Shown one piece after another: positions 6,872-13,211 of a DNA stretch of 13,211 nt. The stretch spans positions 1 to 13,211 of the forward strand of contig DASRMS010000014.1 in NCBI GenBank assembly GCA_035647835.1, given 5' to 3'. The notes beneath the pieces are model-generated. The model was not told where the DNA came from and did not search any database. It worked only from the letters and a program-made list of their open reading frames with translations. Each line of letters begins with the position of its first letter. Position 1 is the stretch's first letter. The DNA is from UBA9865 sp035647835. GTDB lineage: Bacteria; Bacillota; Dethiobacteria; Dethiobacterales; Dethiobacteraceae. Made by a program: the position numbers and the translations under genes.

Positions 6872-7703
6872 TATTTTCTCCTAATTCTCTCACCTGCTCC
6901 AAGGTCAGGCGACCAAGACGTGCTTCACGGAAATCTTTGATTAAAAGCCGGGCGGCCTGTTCTAAATCAACCTCGCCGCCTTTTACTAAACAACCACGCC
7001 TTTTGCCTATTTCCTCCAGCAGCAGGCGTGTCTCCCCGCTAACACTACCAAGTTTATAGCGCTGCTGCAAATTCTGTGGTACGTTGGCGAGCAGGTAAGT
7101 CATCAATTCAAGTGCCAATTCTACAGGGTCATATATCTCATCCTTGATTGCCCCCACAGCCGCTAAACTAAAAGCTTGCCGTTTACTAGTAATTTTAGGC
7201 CACAGTAGACCGGGAGTATCAAGGAGCTCTAAATTTGCTGCTAAACGCAGCCACTGCTTCCCCTTGGTAACACCAGGCTTGTCGCCCGTCATAGCGGCAC
7301 TACGCCCGATCAGGCGGTTTATTAAGGACGATTTGCCCACATTAGGGATACCCACAACCATCAAACGCAAAGGACGCTGCGCTCGTCGTTGGGGGATTGT
7401 TTTCAAAATCGCTAGCAGATTTTTTACACCTTGCCCACTATTGGCATTAAGCGCTGCTACGGCAAAGTAATTTTCACGTAATGCTTGTACCCATGCAGAA
7501 GTAACTTGAGGGTTTGCCAAGTCAGCACGAGTTAAAGCAGCTACCACAGGCCGTCTTGCTAAAAGGTCGCGAATATCGGGGTTACGGCTAGAGTAAGGAA
7601 TGCGGGAGTCAAGCACCTCAATTACCGCATCAACTAATTTTAAGTTTTCTCTTAACAGACGTTTGGCCTTGGCCATTTGTCCGGGATACCATTGTATTTT
7701 CAT
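6822..7703 (-). CDS. rbgA: Ribosome biogenesis GTPase RbgA (YlqF), with altered catalytic and G4 residues
   Basis: RbgA is a circularly permuted GTPase that helps finish the 50S ribosomal subunit in Bacillota. The 293-residue product has the permuted motif order G4 (TRAD, 58-61), G5 (NANSGQG, 86-92), G1 (GIPNVGKSS, 118-126), G2 around PGVT (143-146) and G3 (DTPG, 162-165). The C-terminal ANTAR-like rRNA-binding region includes GKRRGCL. Two departures stand out. The N-terminal signature normally ending PGHMAKA reads PGQMAKA, replacing the His that corresponds to catalytic His9 of the B. subtilis enzyme with Gln9. G4 is TRAD instead of NKAD. The C-terminal tail is slightly longer than usual and overlaps rnhB. 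GAGG lies eight bases before the ATG; lepB ends 17 bases upstream. Confidence 0.95.
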   Translation of the reverse strand: MKIQWYPGQMAKAKRLLRENLKLVDAVIEVLDSRIPYSSRNPDIRDLLARRPVVAALTRADLANPQVTSAWVQALRENYFAVAALNANSGQGVKNLLAILKTIPQRRAQRPLRLMVVGIPNVGKSSLINRLIGRSAAMTGDKPGVTKGKQWLRLAANLELLDTPGLLWPKITSKRQAFSLAAVGAIKDEIYDPVELALELMTYLLANVPQNLQQRYKLGSVSGETRLLLEEIGKRRGCLVKGGEVDLEQAARLLIKDFREARLGRLTLEQVRELGENNEQFHENDSGADSPLL

Positions 7704-7720
7704 GCAATCATCCTCTGCTT

Positions 7721-8245
7721 TTAGGGGTGGGAGATTTTGCGTATGTTATCCAACGGCCAAAAAATAAACATTGCTTTACCCTTTATTTCCGCCATTTCTA
7801 CGAAACTTACAGCAGGATGGCGACTATCCATACTATTATTACGATTATCTCCCATCACAAAAAATGTTCCCTCCGGTACGGTTGCCGGACCATAAGGTTC
7901 CCGGGCTTGATCAGCAATGTATGTTTCTGTTATTTTTTCTCCATTGACAAAAACTCCATCCGGATTAATCACTACTTCGTCACCAGCCGTAGCGATAATT
8001 CGTTTAATAAAGTCACGGTCTTCAGTAGCCTGAAAGACAACAATTTCACCTGGCTGCGGTTCTCGATAGTAATATTGGATTTTACTGACCAGGATACGCT
8101 CACGGTTATGCAGCGTAGGGGACATAGAATCCCCTTTTACTAAGAAGACCTCTAGTAAAAAGGCTCTAATAACTAGCGCCAAGACAATTGCTAGTAAAAT
8201 CGATTTAATCCATTCCCACATCTCATTCTTATCCGCTTCTTGCAT
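7721..8245 (-). CDS. lepB: Type I signal peptidase
   Basis: This membrane enzyme removes signal peptides from proteins exported by the Sec or Tat routes, acting on the outer face of the membrane. The 174-residue product has one N-terminal transmembrane helix (about 13-31), as in Gram-positive SipS-type enzymes. GDSMSPTL contains the nucleophile Ser40, RDFIKRIIATAGD the general base Lys81, and GDNRNNSMDSR is the third signature. It is the first gene of a packed unit with rbgA, rnhB and yraN, sitting after the rplS terminator, so it needs its own promoter (see 8339-8366). The ribosome binding site is GAAGGA just before the ATG. Nothing is missing from the active site. Confidence 0.97.
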   Translation of the reverse strand: MQEADKNEMWEWIKSILLAIVLALVIRAFLLEVFLVKGDSMSPTLHNRERILVSKIQYYYREPQPGEIVVFQATEDRDFIKRIIATAGDEVVINPDGVFVNGEKITETYIADQAREPYGPATVPEGTFFVMGDNRNNSMDSRHPAVSFVEMAEIKGKAMFIFWPLDNIRKISHP

Positions 8246-8338
8246 TTTTTTCCTTCTTTCTTACACAAGAGATCTATGATAACAACTTAATATTAACTTA
8301 TGCTAGTGAGAGCATCTATATTGCTTCAAAAAATGATT

Positions 8339-8366
8339 ACTATAAACAGGCTTCACTAACTGTGAA
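8339..8366 (-). promoter_or_regulatory. Predicted promoter of the lepB-rbgA-rnhB-yraN unit
   Basis: On the minus strand TTCACA (8361-8366) and TATAGT (8339-8344) are 16 bases apart, each matching five of six consensus bases. The start would be near 8332, giving a leader of about 87 bases. The leader also holds a short inverted repeat ATGCT/AGCAT (8300-8315) and the palindrome TTAATATTAA (8287-8296). Confidence 0.55.
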
Positions 8367-8368
8367 GC
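8350..8368. repeat. Operator-like inverted repeat over the lepB promoter
   Basis: GCTTCAC (8350-8356) and GTGAAGC (8362-8368) are perfect 7-base arms around TAACT. The repeat covers the predicted -35 element and part of the spacer. With no T-run after it on either strand, it is unlikely to be a terminator, so a protein-binding site is the better guess. Confidence 0.55.
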
Positions 8369-8414
8369 TGACAAGCTTATTAACTAGCAAGTATTCCAAT
8401 ATTAATTACAATTG

Positions 8415-8440
8415 CAAAAAAGGACTGTTTAGACAGTCCT
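8415..8440 (-). terminator. Intrinsic terminator after rplS
   Basis: On the minus strand AGGACTGT and ACAGTCCT pair over eight bases around a four-base loop, followed by a run of T. It begins about six bases past the rplS stop and separates rplS from lepB. Confidence 0.9.
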
Positions 8441-8445
8441 CTTTT

Positions 8446-8790
8446 TTAGTAACGTCTTTCTTTGATGCGGGCTGCCTTACCAGTAAGTTTCCGCAAATAG
8501 TATAGCTTAGCACGACGCACAATACCGTGACGTACAACTTCAATTTTTTCAAGTTTCGGGGAATGCAGAGGGAAAGTCCGCTCTACACCCACATTATAAC
8601 TAATACGGCGCACGGTGAAGGTTTCCCGCAGACCGCTGCCCTGTCTTTTAATGACCACACCCTCGAAAATCTGAGTACGTTCTCGGGTTCCCTCCACGAT
8701 TTTCACATGCACACGTACTGTATCACCAGGTGAAATTGACGGTAGATCTTTTTTCATCTGTTCCGCTTCAATCTGACGAATCACATCCAT
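8446..8790 (-). CDS. rplS: 50S ribosomal protein L19
   Basis: L19 sits at the interface between the two ribosomal subunits and contributes to a bridge with the 30S. The 114-residue product is the normal length and shows PGDTVRVHVKI, RTQIFEGVVIKRQGSGL, TFTVRRISYNVGVERTFPL, HSPKLEKIEV and the basic tail RAKLYYLRKLTGKAARIKE. AAGGAGGG lies seven bases before the ATG. In Bacillota it usually follows trmD in one operon. Here 161 bases separate them, and that gap holds a separate promoter and a structured leader, so L19 can be made independently of the genes upstream. Confidence 0.98.
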   Translation of the reverse strand: MDVIRQIEAEQMKKDLPSISPGDTVRVHVKIVEGTRERTQIFEGVVIKRQGSGLRETFTVRRISYNVGVERTFPLHSPKLEKIEVVRHGIVRRAKLYYLRKLTGKAARIKERRY

Positions 8791-8922
8791 GTAATTGCCC
8801 TCCTTTCATCACAATGATGGCTATAAAGAAGCTTGCGCCTTTCAGTTTCCTAAAACAAGCTTTGATACTGCTGACATCAGCAGTTTACTTTCAGCAAAGC
8901 AAAATATTTTCCTAGCAGTGCA
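8791..8922 (-). ncRNA. Structured 5' leader of rplS, candidate L19 autoregulatory leader
   Basis: The predicted transcript folds into several hairpins: ACTGCTGA/TCAGCAGT (8867-8884), AAGCTTG/CAAGCTT (8829-8835 with 8856-8862, loop rich in A and G), and CATCA/TGATG (8807-8819) right next to the ribosome binding site. Leaders bound by their own ribosomal protein are known before rplS in low-GC Gram-positive bacteria (L19 leader family). Membership is inferred from position and structure; I could not align it to the family model. Confidence 0.55.
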
Positions 8923-8928
8923 AGAAAA

Positions 8929-8957
8929 ATTATACCATACAAATAATTGGTTTACAA
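8929..8957 (-). promoter_or_regulatory. Predicted promoter of rplS
   Basis: On the minus strand TTGTAA (8952-8957) is followed after 17 bases by a perfect TATAAT (8929-8934), with a TGG just before it that acts as an extended -10. The -35 contains the trmD stop codon. The start would lie near 8922. Confidence 0.8.
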
Positions 8958-9698
8958 CAAATCATCTAGTTGACGACGCTTGGCTTCTGCAGCAAGAAAC
9001 TGCTTTTCTTCTGCAGTTAATTCTGCCTTTGACAATAAATCGGGGCGAGAGATTAATGTGCGCAGCAACGCTTGTTTACGTCGCCACTGCTTAATTCTTT
9101 CATGATTTCCAGACAGTAAAATTTCAGGCACCGCTAACCCCTGATATTCAGCTGGTCGAGTATATTGGGGATATTCCAGTAGATTATCTGTAAATGATTC
9201 TTCAGCAGTTGAGGCAGCGGGTAAAACTCCGGGCAAAAGACGGACCACAGCATCTGCGATGGCCATGGCTGGTATTTCACCACCGGTAAGGACAAAATCA
9301 CCCAGTGAGATTTCTTCATCCACTAGTGCATCCTTAACTCTTTCATCAATCCCCTCGTAATGCCCGCAAAGCAGAAAGAGTCGTTCTTCTTGTGCTAACT
9401 GCCGCGCTTTTTGCTGGCTGAAGGGTTGACCCTGCGGCGACATCAAAATGACGCGTCCGCGCTGCTTGGAATTTTGACGTAAATGCTCTAGTGCCAGAAA
9501 AAAGGGTTCCGCTTGCATCACCATGCCGGGGCCGCCGCCATAGGGGTAGTCGTCGACGTTACGGTGCTTGTTCTGCGCAAAATCACGTATATCAGTAATC
9601 ACGATTTTTACCTGTCCGTCCTCGGCGGCACGCTTAATAATACTTTCTGTAAGTGAAGCAAACATGTTGGGGAAAAGGGTTAAGATGTCAATACGCAT
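8952..9698 (-). CDS. trmD: tRNA (guanine-N1)-methyltransferase TrmD
   Basis: TrmD methylates G37 next to the anticodon in tRNAs that read CNN codons, using S-adenosylmethionine, and so prevents +1 frameshifting. The 248-residue product is a SPOUT knot protein with YPYGGGPGMV (52-60), LMSPQGQ, CGHYEGIDERV (111-121), GDFVLTGGE (133-141), Arg153 in AVVRLLPGVL, YTRP and LLSGNH. The loop after PGVL reads PAASTAEESF. It is one residue shorter than in E. coli, and Glu167 stands where E. coli has the proposed catalytic Asp169. The start has GAGGTG seven bases upstream. rimM ends nine bases before the ATG. Confidence 0.96.
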   Translation of the reverse strand: MRIDILTLFPNMFASLTESIIKRAAEDGQVKIVITDIRDFAQNKHRNVDDYPYGGGPGMVMQAEPFFLALEHLRQNSKQRGRVILMSPQGQPFSQQKARQLAQEERLFLLCGHYEGIDERVKDALVDEEISLGDFVLTGGEIPAMAIADAVVRLLPGVLPAASTAEESFTDNLLEYPQYTRPAEYQGLAVPEILLSGNHERIKQWRRKQALLRTLISRPDLLSKAELTAEEKQFLAAEAKRRQLDDLL

Positions 9699-9707
9699 CT
9701 TTTCACC

Positions 9708-10214
9708 TCACATCAGCCCCTCAGGCAAATCCACTTCCAGACGTGCATGCTGCAAATCAATCTTTTTAACAACAGTTTTTAGTGCCGGTATTAAGATTTC
9801 AGGACCTTCAGATTGACGAACCACATAGACATCATTACTGCCTGTCTGCAAGACATCACTAACCTGACCAAGTTCCAGTCCGGCCAGCGTAAAAACTGTC
9901 AGCCCGATAATCTGGTCTAGATAGTAAGAACCTGCAGGCAGCTCGACCCGTTCTGTTAAAGGGATCTTCAGCAGTGCACCTTTAAAGCGCTCTGCGCTGT
10001 CCATATCCTCGACATCCTGTAAAAACACAACCCAAAAGCGTCCATGGACAAAAGCGTCTTCCACTTGATAAGCGCTGACTCTTTCCCCATGCTCCATAAA
10101 GACGCGTTTTAAAGATTTTACGCGTTCCAGAAAGTCGGAAAGGGGCAGGATTTTAAGACCGCCTTTTACGCCATGGGTATTAACAACTCTGCCAATGGTT
10201 GCCATCTGCTCCAC
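9708..10214 (-). CDS. rimM: 16S rRNA processing protein RimM
   Basis: RimM assists maturation of the 30S head, binding S19 and helping the processing of 16S rRNA. The 168-residue product has the N-terminal RimM barrel (IGRVVNTHGVKGGLKI to about residue 88) and a C-terminal PRC barrel. The latter shows LPAGSYYLDQIIGL, TGSNDVYVV and ILIPALKTVVKKID. The GTG at 10214 is preferred as start, since GGTGAT is well placed for it. The ATG three codons later (10205) has only a GGAG with a 3-base gap, but MATIGR is a common family start, so either is possible. khpA ends 11 bases upstream; trmD begins 9 bases downstream. Confidence 0.94.
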   Translation of the reverse strand: MEQMATIGRVVNTHGVKGGLKILPLSDFLERVKSLKRVFMEHGERVSAYQVEDAFVHGRFWVVFLQDVEDMDSAERFKGALLKIPLTERVELPAGSYYLDQIIGLTVFTLAGLELGQVSDVLQTGSNDVYVVRQSEGPEILIPALKTVVKKIDLQHARLEVDLPEGLM

Positions 10215-10225
10215 AAAATCACCGC

Positions 10226-10456
10226 CTACTGGACAATTTCCACAAAGACACGTTTTCTTTCTGTAGTAGCAGCTGCGTTAACCACAGTACGAATAGCTTT
10301 AGCTATACGACCTTGCTTACCAATGACTTTACCCATATCGTCTGCAGCTACATGCAGTTCAAGCGTAATCGCTCGCTCATCCTCAAGCTGCTCTACTCGC
10401 ACTTCGTCGGGGTTGTCCACTAAAGCTTTGGCGATGAATTCAACCAAATCCTTCAT
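10226..10456 (-). CDS. khpA: KH-domain RNA-binding protein KhpA (YlqC)
   Basis: KhpA is a small RNA-binding protein that pairs with KhpB in several Gram-positive bacteria and affects cell division or elongation and RNA metabolism. From the preferred ATG at 10456 it has 77 residues, a single KH domain starting MKDLVEFIAKALVDNPDEV and the GxxG loop GKQG (about 46-49) in MGKVIGKQGRIAKAIR. In-frame ATGs at 10462 and 10477 would lengthen it. The chosen start has GGTGAT suitably spaced and gives the usual family beginning. It lies between rpsP and rimM, its standard place in Bacillota. Gaps are 24 and 11 bases. Confidence 0.92.
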   Translation of the reverse strand: MKDLVEFIAKALVDNPDEVRVEQLEDERAITLELHVAADDMGKVIGKQGRIAKAIRTVVNAAATTERKRVFVEIVQ

Positions 10457-10480
10457 GTTCATCACCGTCCATTTCATAAA

Positions 10481-10726
10481 CTATTTACCGATACCAGCTT
10501 TTGTTAACAGTGATTTCACTGTATCGGAAGGTTGAGCACCTTTTTGCAGCCATGTTTGTGCTTTCTCGTCGTCAATCTTCAATGTAACTGGTTCAGTGGT
10601 AGGGTTGTAAACACCAATTTCATCAATAAATTTACCATCACGCGGCGAACGGGAATCCGCAACCACGATGCGATAAAAAGGACGTTTTTTTGCACCAACC
10701 CTTTTTAAACGAATTCTTACGGCCAT
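10481..10726 (-). CDS. rpsP: 30S ribosomal protein S16
   Basis: S16 binds 16S rRNA early in 30S assembly and stabilises the body of the subunit. The 81-residue product is standard: MAVRIRLKRVGAKKRPFYRIVVADSRSPRDGKFIDEIGVYNP, split here only for description, then LKIDDEKAQTWLQKGAQPSDTVK. A strong GGAGGTGA precedes the ATG. It follows ffh by 34 bases with no terminator between, so it is read from the ylxM promoter. This is the normal ffh-rpsP order of Bacillota. Confidence 0.98.
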   Translation of the reverse strand: MAVRIRLKRVGAKKRPFYRIVVADSRSPRDGKFIDEIGVYNPTTEPVTLKIDDEKAQTWLQKGAQPSDTVKSLLTKAGIGK

Positions 10727-10760
10727 ACATTTTTCACCTCCTCCATAGAGTAATCAACTA

Positions 10761-12107
10761 TTACATAAAGGGAAATTTTCCTTTACTTTTACCCTTTAGC
10801 TTACCTTTATCAAGCTTACTAAACTGTTTCATCATCTTTTGCATCGTATTAAACTGCTTGAGCAGACTGTTAACGTCTTGTACAGTGGTGCCGCTGCCAG
10901 CGGCAATACGCTTCCGACGGCTGCTGTTAATGATGGTGGGGTTTAAGCGTTCTTTTTTCGTCATGGATTTGATAATCGCTTCGGTACGAGCAAATTGCTT
11001 TTCATCGACATCCAGGCCTTTAAGCTTCTTGTTCATACCTCCCATACCTGGCACCATTTCCATAATCTGATTAAGCGGTCCCATCTTTTTCAACTGCTGC
11101 ATTTGGTCCAAGAAATCTTCTAGCGTAAACTGCTGAGAGCGGATTTTCTGTTCCAGCTCCCGCGCTTTGTCCTCATCAAAAGAAGCCTGAGCTTTTTCAA
11201 TAAGTGACAAGACATCGCCCATGCCTAGAATACGTGAGGCCATCCGGTCCGGGTGAAAAGTTTCAAAAGCATCAATCTTTTCACCCGTCGCCGCAAACTT
11301 AATTGGTGCACCGGTCACAGCACGCACCGACAAGGCTGCTCCGCCACGCGTATCACCATCTAGTTTGGTTAAAACGACGCCCGTCAAACCTAGTCGCTCT
11401 TTAAAAGACTGAGCAACATTGACGGCATCCTGTCCCGTCATAGCATCAACCACCAGTAAAATCTCTTGTGGCTGTGCAGCTTCTTCCATACTTACCAGCT
11501 CATTCATTAATTCTTCATCGACATGCAAACGTCCAGCTGTATCCACAATGACATAATCATGGCGTGATTTTTTTGCATGCTCCAGGGCAGCTTTGGCCGT
11601 TTGCACCGGATCCTGTTGACCCATTTGAAACACCGGTACAGCCAGTTGTTCCCCTAATACCTGCAATTGTTTGATCGCAGCCGGGCGATAAATATCAGCC
11701 GCTACCAAAAGCGGCGTGTGATTCTTCTTTTTTAACAAGTTGGCCAGTTTAGCCGCAGAGGTAGTTTTACCAGCACCCTGTAAGCCAACCATCATGATCA
11801 CTGTGGGCGGTTGGTTAGCTTGATTCAGTTTAGCTGCCGTCTCCCCCATCAGCTTTGTCATTTCTTCATTAACAATTTTTATCACCATTTGACCAGGTGT
11901 CAGGCTGGCTAAGACATCACTACCTAAAGAACGCTCTTTGACGGTATTGACAAAATCTTTTACTACTTTAAAGTTAACATCAGCTTCCAGCAAAGCCAAA
12001 CGAACCTCACGTAAAGCAGCTGTAACGTCTTTCTCTGTCAGTTTGCCTTTTCCCCGTAGACGTTTGAAAGTATCTTGTAGTTTGTTGGACAGGTTTTCAA
12101 AAATCAT
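10761..12107 (-). CDS. ffh: Signal recognition particle protein Ffh
   Basis: Ffh binds 4.5S/6S scRNA and signal sequences of nascent proteins and, with FtsY, delivers ribosomes to the Sec translocon. The 448-residue product is full length. It has the helical N domain (about 1-95), the G domain with GLQGAGKTT (108-116), DTAGR (189-193), TKLDGDTRGG (247-256) and the ATGEK closing loop. The Met-rich M domain (about 325-435) includes MVPGMGGMNKK and the RNA-binding segment SRRKRIAAGSGT. The last 20 residues are Lys-rich. GGAGG stands nine bases before the ATG, and ylxM ends 20 bases upstream. Confidence 0.98.
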   Translation of the reverse strand: MIFENLSNKLQDTFKRLRGKGKLTEKDVTAALREVRLALLEADVNFKVVKDFVNTVKERSLGSDVLASLTPGQMVIKIVNEEMTKLMGETAAKLNQANQPPTVIMMVGLQGAGKTTSAAKLANLLKKKNHTPLLVAADIYRPAAIKQLQVLGEQLAVPVFQMGQQDPVQTAKAALEHAKKSRHDYVIVDTAGRLHVDEELMNELVSMEEAAQPQEILLVVDAMTGQDAVNVAQSFKERLGLTGVVLTKLDGDTRGGAALSVRAVTGAPIKFAATGEKIDAFETFHPDRMASRILGMGDVLSLIEKAQASFDEDKARELEQKIRSQQFTLEDFLDQMQQLKKMGPLNQIMEMVPGMGGMNKKLKGLDVDEKQFARTEAIIKSMTKKERLNPTIINSSRRKRIAAGSGTTVQDVNSLLKQFNTMQKMMKQFSKLDKGKLKGKSKGKFPFM

Positions 12108-12127
12108 GCTTTGTTTCCTCCAAACAA

Positions 12128-12463
12128 TTAATCCAATAGCTTCTCCACAATGGTCAGCGCTTCTCTGCGGTTTTGCTCTGGCATCTCACTCTTAGTAAGT
12201 ATTTCGCGTAAGCGTTGTAGTTCTTTTTCCTGCGCCGTAAAGCGAACCAGCAAGCCAAGGCGCTTTTCCGCATTTTCCAGGGAGCGTACGGCCCGCTTCA
12301 CCAGATCATGCACCCCTTGACGGGAAATGCCTTCATTATCGGCTATTTCAGCCAGACTCAAATCATCTTGATAATAAAGCTCTAGGTAGGCGCGCTGTTT
12401 TTTTGTCAGCAGGTTACCATAGAAGTCGTATAATAAATTTACCCGTGTTGTATCCTCAAGCAT
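12128..12463 (-). CDS. ylxM: YlxM/p13-type helix-turn-helix protein, SRP-associated
   Basis: YlxM is a small protein almost always encoded just before ffh; in streptococci its homologue modulates SRP GTPase activity and binds scRNA. The 111-residue product looks like sigma-70 region 4: TKKQRAYLELYYQDDLSLAE, then an HTH (IADNEGISRQGVHDLVKRAVRSLE, residues about 39-63, described here as one helix pair), and a charged helical tail. The start has AGGA nine bases upstream. It is the first gene after the predicted promoter at 12513-12541. Length and order are normal for the family. ftsY, which often lies directly before ylxM, is not present here. Confidence 0.92.
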   Translation of the reverse strand: MLEDTTRVNLLYDFYGNLLTKKQRAYLELYYQDDLSLAEIADNEGISRQGVHDLVKRAVRSLENAEKRLGLLVRFTAQEKELQRLREILTKSEMPEQNRREALTIVEKLLD

Positions 12464-12484
12464 TGTATCACATCCTACCCATGT

Positions 12485-12508
12485 CTGTAAAGCAAAGATA
12501 CTTTACAG
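12485..12508. repeat. Inverted repeat at the predicted ylxM-ffh transcription start
   Basis: CTGTAAAG (12485-12492) and CTTTACAG (12501-12508) are perfect 8-base arms around eight bases. The expected transcription start (about 12504-12506) falls in the upstream arm. It may be an operator, or a 5' hairpin if transcription begins slightly earlier. It lacks a T-run, so it is not a terminator for the ABC gene. Confidence 0.6.
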
Positions 12509-12512
12509 GTAG

Positions 12513-12541
12513 ATTATAACGGATTTCTTCTGCCAAGGCAA
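12513..12541 (-). promoter_or_regulatory. Predicted main promoter of the ylxM-ffh-rpsP-khpA-rimM-trmD operon
   Basis: On the minus strand TTGCCT (12536-12541) and a perfect TATAAT (12513-12518) are 17 bases apart. It lies 50 bases before the ylxM ATG, with no other obvious promoter before rplS. A second TATAAT near 12550 has no good -35. Confidence 0.8.
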
Positions 12542-12569
12542 GTTCGACATTATAGTAAGCTTAATTAGG

Positions 12570-13211
12570 TTAACCTTGACCACAAGCAAAGCGCGTCAGA
12601 TCTGTGAACTCCGTTAATCTTACCTGGTCTTCCAGCACATAGATACGGTTTGATACTTTTACAGCACTAGCTAGATCATGGGTAACCATCAACAGCGAAA
12701 ATCCTTTAGCATTTTGCAGTCCTTTCAACAACCTCAATAAATTTGCTTTACTGGAGGCATCTAACATCGAAGTGGGCTCATCCGCAATTAATAATTTGGG
12801 CGCCATCACTAGTGCTCGGGCAAGAGCTAAACGCTGCTTTTGGCCCCCGGAAAGCTGCCTGACTTTTTTCGCTAAAAATTCAGCGGTCTGAGGTAAGCCA
12901 ACATCAAGTAAAGCACTTTTTACCGCCGCCGATAAATCCATTTTTGTATGGTTTAAAAGTAAGGGCTCTGCTACCGCACTTTGCACAGTAAAGTTGGGGT
13001 TAAGAGCAGCCTGCGGATCTTGAAAAACCATCTGCAGGCCGCCTTGCTGACGATGCAGCTGTTTAAAGTTCGCTTTTTCACCGGCAAAATATACTTCCCC
13101 CGCCTCACTGGCTAGAAAGCCGGCTAAAATTTGTGCCAAAGTGCTTTTACCAATACCAGATTCTCCTATCAGGGAGACCACTTCGCCCGCAGCAACTTCT
13201 AGGTTTAAATC
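12570..13211 (-). CDS. Oligopeptide/nickel-type ABC transporter ATP-binding protein (5' end outside window)
   Basis: The frame stays open to the right edge, so the start is missing; 213 residues are visible, beginning DLNLEVAAGEVVSLIG. All ATPase motifs are present: Walker A GESGIGKST (16-24), Q-loop in MVFQDPQAALNP (Gln64), signature LSGGQ (120-124), Walker B LLIADE (140-145), D-loop and the switch His178 in VTHDL. FQDPQAALNP and the overall layout are typical of the DppF/OppF/NikE/GsiA group, whose ATPases work in pairs to energise uptake of peptides or nickel. The protein ends soon after the nucleotide-binding domain, without the C-terminal oligopeptide extension found in many DppF proteins, so a nickel/metal-type or short dipeptide-type system is possible. 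Substrate cannot be told. It precedes ylxM without a clear terminator. Confidence 0.88.
   Translation of the reverse strand, partial: DLNLEVAAGEVVSLIGESGIGKSTLAQILAGFLASEAGEVYFAGEKANFKQLHRQQGGLQMVFQDPQAALNPNFTVQSAVAEPLLLNHTKMDLSAAVKSALLDVGLPQTAEFLAKKVRQLSGGQKQRLALARALVMAPKLLIADEPTSMLDASSKANLLRLLKGLQNAKGFSLLMVTHDLASAVKVSNRIYVLEDQVRLTEFTDLTRFACGQG

Noticed and set aside
7144..7470. 108-codon plus-strand frame inside rbgA
   Set aside because: Antisense to conserved GTPase motifs and without a ribosome binding site.

Overview
The window is a piece of a bacterial core genome from an endospore-forming, moderately low-GC Bacillota, most likely a Clostridia-type lineage. The evidence is the gene order ylxM-ffh-rpsP-khpA-rimM-trmD-rplS-lepB-rbgA-rnhB-yraN, the strong GGAGG-type ribosome binding sites, the TTGnnn-N17-TATAAT promoters, and the SpoIID-like and SleB-like genes. 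Genus cannot be read from the sequence. I see no mobile element, CRISPR array, tRNA or rRNA.

Right part (5754-13211, all minus strand, transcribed right to left). It begins with the end of an oligopeptide/nickel-type ABC transporter ATPase cut by the window edge. A strong promoter at 12513-12541 then starts the ylxM-ffh (signal recognition particle) - rpsP - khpA - rimM - trmD run. rplS (L19) has its own promoter over the trmD stop codon, a structured 5' leader and a clean terminator. lepB, rbgA, rnhB and yraN follow as a tightly packed unit with its own predicted promoter, ending in an intrinsic terminator after yraN. The unit joins ribosome production (S16, L19, RimM, RbgA, TrmD) with protein export (Ffh, signal peptidase) and nucleic-acid maintenance (RNase HII, YraN).

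Left part (1-5753). After a 391-base gene-free gap come a minus-strand SleB-like cell wall hydrolase, a plus-strand pair (yqeY and a 711-residue SpoIID/LytB-domain protein), a minus-strand comM/yifB gene and, at the left edge, the last 44 codons of an unidentified plus-strand gene. comM often lies next to yraN in Bacillota; here about 4 kb containing two peptidoglycan-acting genes and yqeY separates them.

No wholly new system is evident. The most interesting points are: a LexA/SOS-box-like palindrome exactly between the -35 and -10 of the comM promoter; a Gln in place of the catalytic His9 in RbgA, with an altered G4 motif; a Glu where TrmD normally has its catalytic Asp; operator-like inverted repeats at the lepB and ylxM-ffh promoters; and an unexplained structured region upstream of the SleB-like gene.
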